Assembly: GCA_029582155.1 (NCBI GenBank)
Contig: CM055901.1
Span: 46,311,228-46,375,227, forward strand
Length of the DNA stretch: 64,000 nt
Direction of reading: 5' to 3'
Origin: Panopea generosa
Taxonomy: Eukaryota; Mollusca; Bivalvia; Adapedonta; Hiatellidae
The position numbers and the translations under genes were made by a program. Below, piece by piece: positions 24,838 to 36,194 of this stretch (the first letter of the stretch is position 1; the number at the start of each line of letters is the position of its first letter). The notes beneath the pieces were generated by a model. The model was not told the origin of the DNA. It ran no database searches and saw only the letters and a list, made by a program, of their open reading frames with translations.

Positions 24838-25636
24838 AGTCATGATATAAAATTTGAAAAACTGCGGGAATGATCAAATGACAACCAAACAAATGACAAT
24901 CAAACAACAGATCGTCGCCATGTTTTGATTTGATAATTGCTCATCTTCTACTCACCAATTAACCTTGATTATAACAAACTGTTATAACCATTACCTCGTG
25001 GTGGTTTAAAGGATAGTTTAAGGGATTGATTCATGCCAGCATTGACAATTAACAGTAACAATAATGTAATAATCCTGAGTGCTTCAATAAATGCTGACAA
25101 GCGCCAAACATGGAAGCTATATGCAAACTTTGTTATTATCGAGTGATCACGTGATCAACAACGAAGCGGTTGACAGGTATTAATATATTACGGGTATCTT
25201 ATCGGATCGTAAACACAAACTTATTTTTATTATTTTATTGTTGTTAATACTTCAGATTAATATTTTTAATATTTTTATACTAAAAGCGTTGAGTTTAAAT
25301 TGAAGCGCGATTTTTTATATAGACTCCGTTTTTTCTCCTTCCAGGTTAAACAGAAATGGCTGCCAATTTTAGTATAATCAAAACACGAGAACGTTTTTCT
25401 TTCTTTTCTTTTTTAGTATTAATTATATACATATCTAAGTGTATCTGTTGTAACCAAATACGCGTTGTATCATATTACAATGCAAACAATACCATTTACT
25501 TAGAGTCGAACAGCACGATAGGTGTGAATAACCGACAACGATTTTTTTCGAGGTAATTATCGCTATAACGCGGTCCACTTATAACGCGGTTTCGTTTTGT
25601 GGACCCCAAGAACCACGTTATAATGGGACCCGAATG
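24838..25636 (+). mobile_element. Tc1/pogo-like non-autonomous element, copy 2
   Basis: It is an inverted, diverged copy of 7617-8412. It lacks roughly the first 100 bases at its low-coordinate end and finishes at 25636, followed by TA. The intact end shares GGTCCACTTATAACGCGG and AATGGGACCCGAATG with copy 1. It carries the same small frame (25356-25556, 66 codons), starting MAAN, with a hydrophobic signal-like segment and then CICCNQIRVVSYYNANNTI. The frame is followed by CGAG|GTAATT, a splice-donor-like sequence. Differences between the two frames are mostly amino-acid changing, so protein-level selection is not evident. Confidence 0.75.
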
Positions 25637-26000
25637 TATAACTTTAATAAAGTAAGCCCCCATCCCAAGGGCCAAACCATGAGACCCAGGGACATGCAAT
25701 TCACATTTTTATAAAGGACACATATACATCCATAGTCATGTTCACCATCTGTTTCAAAGTGCCTCCTAAAGTTAGAAGATTTTCAAAGTTTACCTTAAAT
25801 TTGACTTTTTTGCCCCCAAGGCCCCAGGAGGGTAGGGGACCATGCAATTCATAATTTTGTTTCATCCTTAAGTACAAAAGCTACATACAACTTTTCATTA
25901 CAATTGAGCATACGGTTTTTGAGAAGAAGTCGAAAATGTCAATTGTTTACGGGATGCTGACGGACAAACGGTCCCTGGAGACCAAGTCTCTGCTGACCTA
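25637..26000. repeat. degenerate dispersed repeat (GGGACATGCAATTCA type)
   Basis: Two diverged units share CCCAGG, GGGACATGCAATTCAC or GGGACCATGCAATTCAT, and AAAG-rich parts. The block ends in ACGGGATGCTGACGGACAAACGG. The ACGGAC-rich ending resembles the ends at 27450 and 47890. Confidence 0.6.
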
Positions 26001-26348
26001 AAAGTAGGAAATTGATTTAGTGCACTGCTAAATTATTTTACAATCATCAGATCTGTTAGTCCTATAAAAAGTATTCTTTCTAAAATTTGCAATAATACTA
26101 TGCAAATGAAATAAAATGGCGCAATTTGTTTGTACAAAGTTCTTAAGAATTACAAAGGTTAATAAAACAGGCCCCTGCGTAGTGATAGAAAGTTTGGTCT
26201 CATTCTGCCAATAAGACACTTTAAACAATTATAACTGAACAAATATTGCGTTTGACACAATATTTTTTGCACATGTAAGCATGTCCATGCGGGTGACACT
26301 ATAGTGGGGATGGACCTTACAATATAGTGACACATAACTTTTTTAAGC

Positions 26349-26575
26349 AGGGTCTGTAGTCTAATGGATAGTGTTGGTCACTCACGCTAAAGGTTGCGGG
26401 TTCGATGCCTCTCATTAAACAAGATATTGGTGGAACTGATGGATGCTCCCTGAACAAGTGCTTGATTGAGTAGTAGCTGCATTGTTTGTAAAGGGAAGAT
26501 AATGTTTGGAAGAGATGTTGGGTTCTTCACTCTGCACCACCACACATTGACCTCTACTGCATTATTCATGTTCCA
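26349..26575 (+). repeat. tRNA-derived SINE (family C)
   Basis: GGTCTGTAGTCTAATGGATA (A box, Arg-tRNA-like) and GCGGGTTCGATGCC (B box) lie about 45 bases apart. A body of about 160 bases follows, ending near TGCATTATTCATG. It is the only copy seen in this window. Confidence 0.65.
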
Positions 26576-26621
26576 AGTCTCATTGCACTTCCATGTTCTT
26601 GAAGATCAAAACAATGATGTG

Positions 26622-27505
26622 TGGTAATGGACAGAATCAAAGGACCATAACTCTATGAAAAATTATAGAAATAAAACACAAAGACAATAAATGCACTCTT
26701 CACTTGGTAGTGATGCTTCCTGGCAAGTTTCATAAAATTCCAGCTACTAGATGAGGAATGGAAAGGACAAGGATTTGGTAACGATTGCAATCTAAGGCCC
26801 ACAACTCTGTAAAAAATTATCAAACATAAACACTAAGAAAGTATGCATATCTCCACTTGGTGATGATGCATCATAGCAAGTTTCACAAAATTCCAATCAA
26901 TGGTTCTAGTGAAATAGCCTGGACAAGAATTTGGGGATGGACAGATGCGGCTAAGTATGACAAGTATGTAAAACAAGAATTTGGTCACAGACAGAATCAA
27001 AGGGCTAGAACTCCGTGAACAATCATCCAACCGGAACACAAAGACATTTGCGCATCTGCACTTGGTTATGATACATCTTAGCAAGTTTCATAAAATTCGA
27101 ACCTGAGGTTGTAGAGAAATAGCGCAGACAAGAATTTGGTCACAGACTCAATAAAAGGGCCATAACCCCATGAAAAATCATCAAACCAGAACACAAAGAC
27201 AATATGCCCATCTCCACTTGGTAGTGATGCATCCTAACAAGTTCCATAAAATTCCAACATGGGGTTGTAGAGAAATAGCGCGGACAAGAATTTGGTCAGA
27301 CATAATCAAAGGGCCATAACTCTGTGAAAAATCATCAAACCGGAACACAAAGGCAATATGCACATCTGCACTTGGTAATGATGCATCCTAGCAAGTTTCA
27401 TAAAATTCCAACCAGAGGTTGTAGAGAAATAGCCTGGACAAGAACTTTGGGACGCATGGACTGACGCACGCACAGACAAAGCGGTGACTATATGCTTTGG
27501 GGAAG
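26622..27505. repeat. degenerate ~155-bp repeat, five units (AAAGGGCCATAACTC type)
   Basis: Units carry CAGAATCAAAGG, CCATAACTCTGTGAAAAATC, ACACAAAGACAAT, CTTGGTAGTGATGCATCC, GCAAGTTTCATAAAATTCCA and GAGAAATAGC. Landmark AAAATTC motifs occur at about 26733, 26887, 27091, 27249 and 27400. It ends with a GACTGACGCACGCACAGACA stretch. The minus-strand frames here are repeat translations. Confidence 0.85.
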
Positions 27506-28856
27506 CTAACAACACTCAGTACTAGTTCTATCCAGACAGCGGACTCAGTACTAGTATTATCCCGACAGCGGACTCAAGAGCAGTTCACACAAGCTGTGAG
27601 CTTTCATTGCAATCAAGCTAAAATAAATTATATATAAACTAACTTTTTTAGTTTGGTCTTATATGCGATGGTTACTTCTAAATTGAATGTGGGCGTGCTA
27701 TGATCAAGTGACCAAAAAACAAGGAGCTCTTCAGAAGGTCTTCATTGCTTTTGAAGACAGCGCTTTGTTTAAGATAACATTTTAATATTGATTAAAAAAA
27801 ACTATGAATTGAAACAGACTCCTTTATTTAAAGTATAACATTTAAACCTTAGCCTTTGTAAAGTGAAACCTGTAAACGGAAAATATTTCAAATGGCCATG
27901 TTCTTTGCAATTTATTTGGTACCCTGCACGAAGTTATTTGTTACCATTCCTACATTTAATGCACTCTTTTTGAACAAGCCTATTTCAATTACTAACCAAA
28001 ATGTACATTTTCGTTCCTTCTAATTGCCACCTGTTTATAATCATGACCTTTTTAAAAGCACCCAACTTTTTTCTTTACCAATTCAATATTAAGTTTAACT
28101 CAAATTTGTCAGAAAGCACACAGCGTCTTAAATATGATTAATAGTCAGACACTACAGGAACCAGCAAAAGTTTCATAAATTATTCCAAACTTGTCCTTAA
28201 AAAACACCAGTCTTAAATTACATTCCACATTCTTCCTACATTGTTCTTCTTGCAACTACTGTGCTACACACACATTAATTAGACTGTAGTTAATTTAAAT
28301 AAACATGAAAACCAGCAGTGCACCACATCTTGACTTGATGATGCATGTGTGCTAGGATGTGAACATCTTAATTGTCTCAAATGTCACATGACAATGTTTA
28401 CGGGCTCATTAAATGCAGGTAGAGAAAAGAGGTTTGTACAAATTAAAAAGAGTGGTCTCAGGATTCAGGATTTACATGTTCATGTACCGTATTACTTCTA
28501 TTTATCACACCCTCCCTTATTGACGAGGAAAATACATATAAGCATTACTGACAAACTTTCTACAGGGGACTGATCATTTTTAAATATCTTTTGCACTGTT
28601 AGATTTGCATACACATTTATATTTTACATTGTGCTCAAATCATTAAATGGCAACACTGCAGTATGAGTCTCAGACATAATCACCATCAAAATAACCCCTC
28701 TCATCTCTCCCCTCCCATTCCCTAATGAACTAATCCATTATGCAGCTTTGTTGTACAAGGCATCCAGTTTTATTTGATGAAGGAACTGGGAAGATTTCAA
28801 AATGAGAGAGTAGAACAACAGACTGTACTTCCACAAATAACTGACAGACTTTCTCA
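27506..28856. other. non-coding DNA
   Basis: A direct duplication of about 35 bases lies at 27510-27580 (CTCAGTACTAGT ... CCAGACAGCGGA). The rest is AT-rich without a recognisable exon. Confidence 0.5.
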
Positions 28857-31800
28857 AAATGTTTTGGGCAAATGCTGAGCCTGAACCCACAACCTCAAGG
28901 TGAGAGGTAAGCAATCAGGACACAAACCAACAACCTCAAGGTGAGAGGTAAGCAATCAGGAGACAAACCCACAACCTCAAGGTGAGAGGTAAGCAATCAG
29001 GAGACAAACCCACAACCTCAAGGTGAGAGGTAAGCAATCAGGAGACAAACCCACAACCTCAAGGTGAGAGGTAAGCAATCAGGAGACAAACCCACAACCT
29101 CAAGGTGAGAGGTAAGCAATCAGGAGACAAACCAACAACCTCAAGGTGAGGGGTAAGCAATCAGGAGACAAACCCACAATCTCAAGGTGAGGGGTAAGCA
29201 ATCAGGAGACAAACCAACAACCTCAAGGTGAGGGGTAAGCAATCAGGAGACAAACCAACAACCTCAAGGTGAGGGGTAAGCAATCAGGACACAAACCCAC
29301 AACCTCAAGGTGAGGGGTAAGCAATCAGGAGACAAACCCACAACCTCAAGGTGAGGGGTAAGCAATCAGGACACAAACCCACAACCTCAAGGTGAGAGGT
29401 AAGCAATCAGGACACAAACCCCCAACCTCAAGGTGAGAGGTAAGCAATCAGGAGACAAACCAACAACCTCAAGGTGAGAGGTAAGCAATCAGGACACAAA
29501 CCCACAACCTCAAGGTGAGAGGTAAGCAATCAGGACACAAACCCACAACCTCAAGGTGAGGGGTAAGCAATCAGGAGACAAACCCACAACCTCAAGGTGA
29601 GAGGTAAGCAATCAGGACACAAACCCACAACCTCAAGGTGAGAGGTAAGCAATCAGGACACAAACCAACAACCTCAAGGTGAGGGGTAAGCAATCAGGAC
29701 ACAAACCCACAACCTCAAGGTGAGGGGTAAGCAATCAGGAGACAAACCCACAACCTCAAGGTGAGGGGTAAGCAATCAGGACACAAACCCACAACCTCAA
29801 GATGAGGGGTAAGCAATCAGGAGACAAACCAACAACCTCAAGGTGAGGGGTAAGCAATCAGGAGACAAACCAACAACCTCAAGGTGAGGGGTAAGCAATC
29901 AGGAGACAAACCAACAACCTCAAGGTGAGAGGTAAGCAATCAGGAGACAAACCAACAACCTCAAGGTGAGAGGTAAGCAATCAGGAGACAAACCAACAAC
30001 CTCAAGGTGAGGGGTAAGCAATCAGGAGACAAACCAACAACCTCAAGGTGAGAGGTAAGCAATCAGGAGACAAACCAACAACCTCAAGGTGAGAGGTAAG
30101 CAATCAGGAGACAAACCAACAACCTCAAGGTGAGGGGTAAGCAATCAGGAGACAAACCCACAACCTCAAGGTGAGGGGTAAGCAATCAGGAGACAAACCA
30201 ACAACCTCAAGATGAGAGGTAAGCAATCAGGAGACAAACCAACAACCTCAAGGTGAGAGGTAAGCAATCAGGAGACAAACCCACAACCTCAAGGTGAGGG
30301 GTAAGCAATCAGGAGACAAACCAACAACCTCAAGGTGAGGGGTAAGCAATCAGGAGACAAACCCACAACCTCAAGGTGAGGGGTAAGCAATCAGGACACA
30401 AACCCACAACCTCAAGGTGAGGGGTAAGCAATCTGGAGACAAACCCACAACCTCAAGTTGAGGGGTAAGCAATCAGGACACAAATCCACAACCTCAAGGT
30501 GAGAGGTAAGCAATCAGGACACAAACCCCCAACCTCAAGGTGAGAGGTAAGCAATCAGGAGACAAACCAACAACCTCAAGGTGAGAGGTAAGCAATCAGG
30601 ACACAAACCCACAACCTCAAGGTGAGAGGTAAGCAATCAGGACACAAACCCACAACCTCAAGGTGAGGGGTAAGCAATCAGGAGATAAACCCACAACCTC
30701 AAGGTGAGAGGTAAGCAATCAGGACACAAACCCACAACCTCAAGGTGAGAGGTAAGCAATCAGGAGACAAACCAACAACCTCAAGGTGAGGGGTAAGCAA
30801 TCAGGACACAAACCCACAACCTCAAGGTGAGGGGTAAGCAATCAGGAGACAAACCAACAACCTCAAGGTGAGGGGTAAGCAATCAGGACACAAACCCACA
30901 ACCTCAAGGTGAGAGGTAAGCAATCAGGAGACAAACCAACAACCTCAAGGTGAGGGGTAAGCAATCAGGAGACAAACCAACAACCTCAAGGTGAGGGGTA
31001 AGCAATCAGGAGACAAACCAACAACCTCAAGGTGAGAGGTAAGCAATCAGGAGACAAACCAACAACCTCAAGGTGAGAGGTAAGCAATCAGGAGACAAAC
31101 CAACAACCTCAAGGTGAGGGGTAAGCAATCAGGAGGCAAACCAACAACCTCAAGGTGAGAGGTAAGCAATCAGGAGACAAACCAACAACCTCAAGGTGAG
31201 AGGTAAGCAATCAGGAGACAAATCAACAACCTCAAGGTGAGGGGTAAGCAATCAGGAGACAAACCCACAACCTCAAGGTGAGGGGTAAGCAATCAGGAGA
31301 CAAACCAACAACCTCAAGATGAGAGGTAAGCAATCAGGAGACAAACCAACAACCTCAAGGTGAGAGGTAAGCAATCAGGAGACAAACCAACAACCTCAAG
31401 GTGAGAGGTAAGCAATCAGGAGACAAACCAACAACCTCAAGGTGAGGGGTAAGCAATCAGGAGACAAACTCACAACCTCAAGGTGAGAGGTAAGCAATCA
31501 GGAGACAAACCCACAACCTCAAGGTGAGGGGTAAGCAATCAGGAGACAAACCAACAACCTCAAGGTGAGAGGTAAGCAATCAGGAGACAAACCCACAACC
31601 TCAAGGTGAGAGGTAAGCAATCAGGAGACAAACCCACAACCTCAAGGTGAGAGGTAAGCAATCAGGACACAAACCCACAACCTCAAGGTGGGAGGTAAGC
31701 AATCAGGAGACAAACCCACAACCTCAAGGTGAGAGGTAAACAATCAGGAGACAAACCAACAACCTCAAGGTGAGGGGTAAGCAATCAGGACACAAACCCA

Positions 31801-32075
31801 CAACCTCAAGGTGAGAGGTAAGCAATCAGGAGACAAACCAACAACCTCAAGGTGAGATGTAAGCAATCAGGACACAAACCCACAACCTCAAGGTGAGGGG
31901 TAAGCAATCAGGAGACAAACCCCCAACCTCAAGGTGAGAGGTAAGCAATCAGGAGACAAACTCACAACCTCAAGGTGAGGGGTAAGCAATTAGGAGACAA
32001 ACCCACAACCTCAAGGTGAGAGGTAAGCAATCAGGAGACAGTGTCTCACACCACTTTGCAGTGGAGAATTTCAGA
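28857..32075 (-). repeat. 41-bp satellite, about 77 units, inside a split tRNA-like SINE head
   Basis: The unit on the plus strand is GGAGACAAACCCACAACCTC followed by AAGGTGAGAGGTAAGCAATCA, with an exact 41-base period. Variants are ACAC/AGAC, CCAAC/CCCAC and GAGAGG/GAGGGG. The left flank (GCTGAGCCTGAACCCACAAC, 28872) and right flank (AGTGTCTCACACCACTTTGC, 32039) look like the two halves of one minus-strand tRNA-like head. Each unit spans its anticodon-to-T-arm part. A 1107-bp higher-order period is visible. Confidence 0.95.
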
Positions 32076-33144
32076 ACATGAACTTAAAATAGAGCGTAAA
32101 CTGACAAAATAGCATTTTTTATTTGTTTTTGTTTTCTACATGGAATGAACACTTGTACTGTAATAAGGTCTTATTTCATTCTTATTTCGTTACAATTCAG
32201 GCATGCTCTTAACTTGACCTAACAGAGATGACTGATGACTGTTATCAACAGAAAAATGCAGTTAATTAGTGATAAGAAACATAAACAAATTGAAACGCAG
32301 ACATTTATTTTAATTATCACAGTAACTCTGATGGACAATGATGCATATTTAGCATGTCTTTGGTCTGTTTGACATCATGGACAGAATAATGCCCTAGAAC
32401 TATCATAGTGTTCACCACAGGAATGAATGCAAGTGCTGGGGTAGGAGCACGTAATCACCTTCAACACACCATAAGGCACTAATTTAAATATATTTCACTA
32501 GTAAAACTTGTATTAATCAGTTTAAGTCATCACACTTAGTATGTTTCATTTAACCATTTACTCCATAGATACGCGTTTTCCCGCACCAATCACAGACGGT
32601 CATTGAAAACACTTCCTGCACCGTTTTCCACTCTGTCAGTTAATATAAACATAATTCACCCATTGCTGATACGTGGTGAATTAATGCTTTCAATATTAGA
32701 GGTGTCCAAAGGCGTCTATATGAAGTAAAGGGTTAAGGCATTAAACTGAAAAAAGATATGCAAAGGGAAATAATGATTTAGAGGAAAGTAAGCTTTTGCA
32801 AAATTTTGTTAAAGAATTCAAGCACTAGGGGAATACCATAAAAATTTCTGATAGTCAAGTGCTGGGGTTCCCCTGTGCTTAAATGGCCTGTGGAGAAATA
32901 ATGGTAATAATCATACTTCATATAAGTCAAATATTTGCAACAGAACTACCCTACTTAATGCCAACTGAATAATGGTAAAGAATTTTTGAACACATTGACA
33001 ATTGACAATGAATACCAAATAAAACCATAGAATGTCTGCACTCAAATTTAGATAAAAATAAAATGCCCAAGAAATCTCTTACATTGTATATGGCTTATAT
33101 TATTATGAGTGAATTAGATAATTGTGTTGCATTTAAAAGATTAA
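32076..33144. other. non-coding DNA
   Basis: Nothing recognisable. Some CpGs occur at 32570-32700, without open frames. Confidence 0.5.
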
Positions 33145-33463
33145 TTGTTGTTGTTGTATGGTGTTTAGCATTGTTTTCAACAATTTTTCAGTCATATGGC
33201 GACGGTGTCTGCTTGAGACAGTATTCTGAGCACTGTCACACTGGAGTATCATGCCGCAGACATATGGTATGATACCCCACCCAGTCACATTATACTGACA
33301 CCGGGCTGACCAGACCTAGAACTCTCCTCTAAATGCTGAGCGTCAAGCGAGGAAGCTTCTAGTACCATTTTTAAAGTCTTTGGTATGACCCGGCTGGGGA
33401 TCGAACCCACGACCTTCCGCATGCGAGGTGGACGCTCTACCACTAGACCACACCTCGGTTTAA
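33145..33463 (-). repeat. SINE family A, copy 4 (best preserved)
   Basis: On the minus strand it starts GAGGTGTGGTCTAGTGGTAG (A box) and has GTGGGTTCGATCCCCAGCCG (perfect B box). The body follows with GGTACTAGAAGCTTCCTCGC, GACGCTCAGCATTTAGAGG, GTGACTGGGTGGGGTATCAT, and a (CAA)n tail at 33145. It is a good family reference of about 315 bases. Confidence 0.9.
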
Positions 33464-34841
33464 AAGATTAAATATTACATAAAAATAGTCAGTGCATCCA
33501 CTCAACGTTCACGTGAATGTGATCTGCTAGGCTGCTAATTTAACCAGCACTAGAGGTGTAGGATAAAAATTTTGTACCCAATAAAAAAATTGGAAATCCA
33601 TATATATCTGGTATGTAAGAAATACTCCTTGCAAGTCACACTACTCGTGGCCCCTTGATTGAAAGTCCAACATGTTACCAACTGAACATTGGCGCAGGCT
33701 TATACATGATGGTTATCATTTACTGCAGTTACTTCTATGGAGAAAATTTCTACTGTGGTTTCAAGTAACACCATGAGATGAAACAACAACATGAACAGAA
33801 ATTAAAATTTTATCATCAATTTTGAAATCAAATTGTTAATGTTCAAATGCTTACAGTGTTTCTTGAACTGTCAAAGTTAAAAAGAAAAATAACTTTCTCC
33901 CATTCCTTCTCATAGAAGATACAGGCTTTACCCTTGGAAGAATATAAGGATCCATCATGGATTTCAAACAGAAACATTAGGCTCTGGTGTGTAGCATGTA
34001 AAAATGTTATAAACGAATGATAGCTTTATCAATTTATGTGTTATGACTGTTTTGGTTTATAAAATGATTCAGACTTAGTTTACAGTTTTTCTCCAAATTA
34101 CAAATTAGTAAATTGTGTAAAAAAAAAAAAAAAGAAGAGAAAAACAATTGATTAGGAATTCATTTGTAATATTGTTAATCATAACAATAAGTTTATGGTA
34201 TAAATACATATTTGTGTTTATGAAGGAAATCTAAGTACATGTTGTTTCTTCCCCATCCTCCTCTCCAATCCACAATACCCGGCAAATGAATTCCATAAAC
34301 TAGACAATAAAAAGGTCTGGGCCTCTGATTCCAAATGCAAAATGCACTAATAACTGAATGTCAATTTTTTCCCCACTTAAAACAATTACTGAAACATTGA
34401 AATTGAGAATGATGTTCTGTTCATGTTAAAATTAATAATGTTCCTCTGTTTTGACAATAGATTGGTTGTCTAATAAGGGTTGTCATTAACAGATTATGAG
34501 AACTGGATCTACCTGCTTTTTTAATTAATACAGCGAGCAGCCGAGATGCTATGATAGCATTTTTGCTAGCTTAAAAATTACAGAGTTTAGGCCATAAAAA
34601 ATTAATAACTAGATTCTCAGCCAAATTTTTCTTAAAAAGGGGGAGCCACTTGTCAGCCACTTCTGTGAACATGTTTAAAGAAGATGGTTTAAAACACTAC
34701 AAAATGAGAAAAATCGGAAAAATAAGGAATGCCGGAAATCATGAGAGCTGTCAATTGTTGCCAAGACACATTTACAAAAGAGATCATATAAGAGATTACA
34801 GTTAGTAAAGGTATAAAACATATGAATGCTTCAAACTAAAT
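33464..34841. other. non-coding DNA
   Basis: It is AT-rich with an A15 run near 34118. No exon was recognised. Confidence 0.5.
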
Positions 34842-35042
34842 GTGGGCCAACCCGATTCAGATCAGATCTGTCAAGCAAAATTAAAGTGTCACGAGTTCAG
34901 TCCTCGATCTGCCACAGTAAAGTATAGTGTCCCAGAGCAAGGCACTTTACCGCATATACTTAGTTCTTGGTCTAACCTGGAACACTTCGAGAATGATTTT
35001 TGTCCAAGTTGTAAGAACTTATTTCACAATTGATGTAAAAAA
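34842..35042 (+). repeat. tRNA-like SINE remnant (family E)
   Basis: A B-box-like CGAGTTCAGTCCTCG is followed by GTGTCCCAGAGCAAGGCACT and an A-rich end (GATGTAAAAAAAATAAG). The A box is too decayed to identify. The 63-codon frame over it is not a gene. Confidence 0.4.
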
Positions 35043-35226
35043 AATAAGTTAATAAAAGTCACGCAAGTTCCACCCTTAAAAGAAAAAAAAAACCTTAAAT
35101 TAATTTTGGCCAGCAACAATTATAATTTCATGCTGACATCAATGCTGACATTTTATCCTATATTTACATTTTATAACAAAAACAACTTTAATTAAAAGTA
35201 TTTTTACGGAGTGAAAACTATCTTAC

Positions 35227-35371
35227 CTTGGAAGAAGGCCTGCACTGGTGGGTGCTTGTGTCGTCTGCTGCAATGGGAAGGAACAAGTTGTGTGCACAGT
35301 ACTAAAACAATACACCAAATACATATCAATTTAATCCGTGTGTATTGACGAGGATCAAACGACACCGCCAT
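35227..35371 (-). CDS. first coding exon of a secreted or membrane protein (signal peptide)
   Basis: The minus-strand ATG at 35371 sits in AAGAAAATGG (A at -3, G at +4). It opens 48 codons plus one base and ends at a consensus donor CAAG|GTAAGA (35226 downwards). The product begins MAVSFDPRQYTRIK. A strongly hydrophobic segment follows (LICIWCIVLVLC, residues 15-26), then SHCSRRHKHPPVQAFFQ. Charged N-terminus, hydrophobic core and polar follow-up are typical of a secretory signal peptide. The exon ends in phase 1. The family is unrecognised. No next exon was identified to the left, so the first intron could exceed 35 kb. No in-frame stop is seen in the bases I checked before the ATG, so an upstream start cannot be excluded. 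Confidence 0.65.
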
Positions 35372-35660
35372 TTTCTTCCGTAGATTGTCACACCTTGATT
35401 GTCGACTACTTTCAATTTATTGCCGGTAACATGTTTATAAACCTTTAAATTCTGTATGTACCGTGGTCAAATAATATTACACAGTAAGTTCCCAATGTTT
35501 ACAAACACGAATGACACAAGGACCTAAACACATTCACATTGTGAGAGCGTGTGACGATTCAAACGCATCAGGTCGCATCTGTGTATAGAATTTCGATTGA
35601 TGTTTTACCGCTGATGCGTGTTGAACGGCGAATTGGACGGAACCATTATTTTTAAGGGGG
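35372..35660 (-). promoter_or_regulatory. putative 5' UTR and promoter region of the signal-peptide gene
   Basis: Directly upstream (minus strand) of the first exon, CpG dinucleotides are clearly denser than in the surrounding AT-rich DNA, for example GTCGAC, GCCGGTAAC, GAGCGTGTGACG, CGGCGAATTGGACGG. No TATA box can be assigned with confidence. The promoter role is inferred from position. Confidence 0.4.
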
Positions 35661-36194
35661 ATATTGATCGATATTGATTTCTAACTAAGTCAGGTGTAAT
35701 ATTGCATACGTTTGCTTAGTAGAGCATTTTCAATTAAGTCGTAAATAATTCATAAATAAAGGCATTGTAACTGTTCTGTTAAGATAAAACGACGGGAAGT
35801 GTGAGCTATTGTAAACTGATCCAACCCATGCAATTTAATGGAGCAATATTTTCCGTGACAAGAACGACAACTTTGCCAAAACTCTGATTGAGAAAATTCA
35901 GAGTACCTATTGTACTTGAACTTTGGAATAAAATATAGCTCCTTGATAAGTTGAATAAATGTTTTACCAGGGGCGTTACATATTTTCTTTGCTTATGTCT
36001 CTATAGTAATATTCGTTTTTTTCTTCGTTTTTTTTTTTTTTTACCAAATTGCCTTAGCTCTGTCACAAGTTTACAACTGGCAAGAATTAAGTTGTCTTTT
36101 CTCTCATTTGAGATGCAGTGCCAGGGAAATGCTTGGCATCCATTTCACTAATTCCATGTTTAAAGCCTTGAACATCAACTCAAGCTCAAGTTAG
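35661..36194. other. intergenic DNA
   Basis: It is AT-rich, with a T-run near 36015-36041. No gene is seen. Confidence 0.5.

Noticed and set aside
28890-32040. Regular repeats resembling a CRISPR array
   Set aside because: The 41-base units are directly contiguous with no unique spacers, and the genome is eukaryotic.
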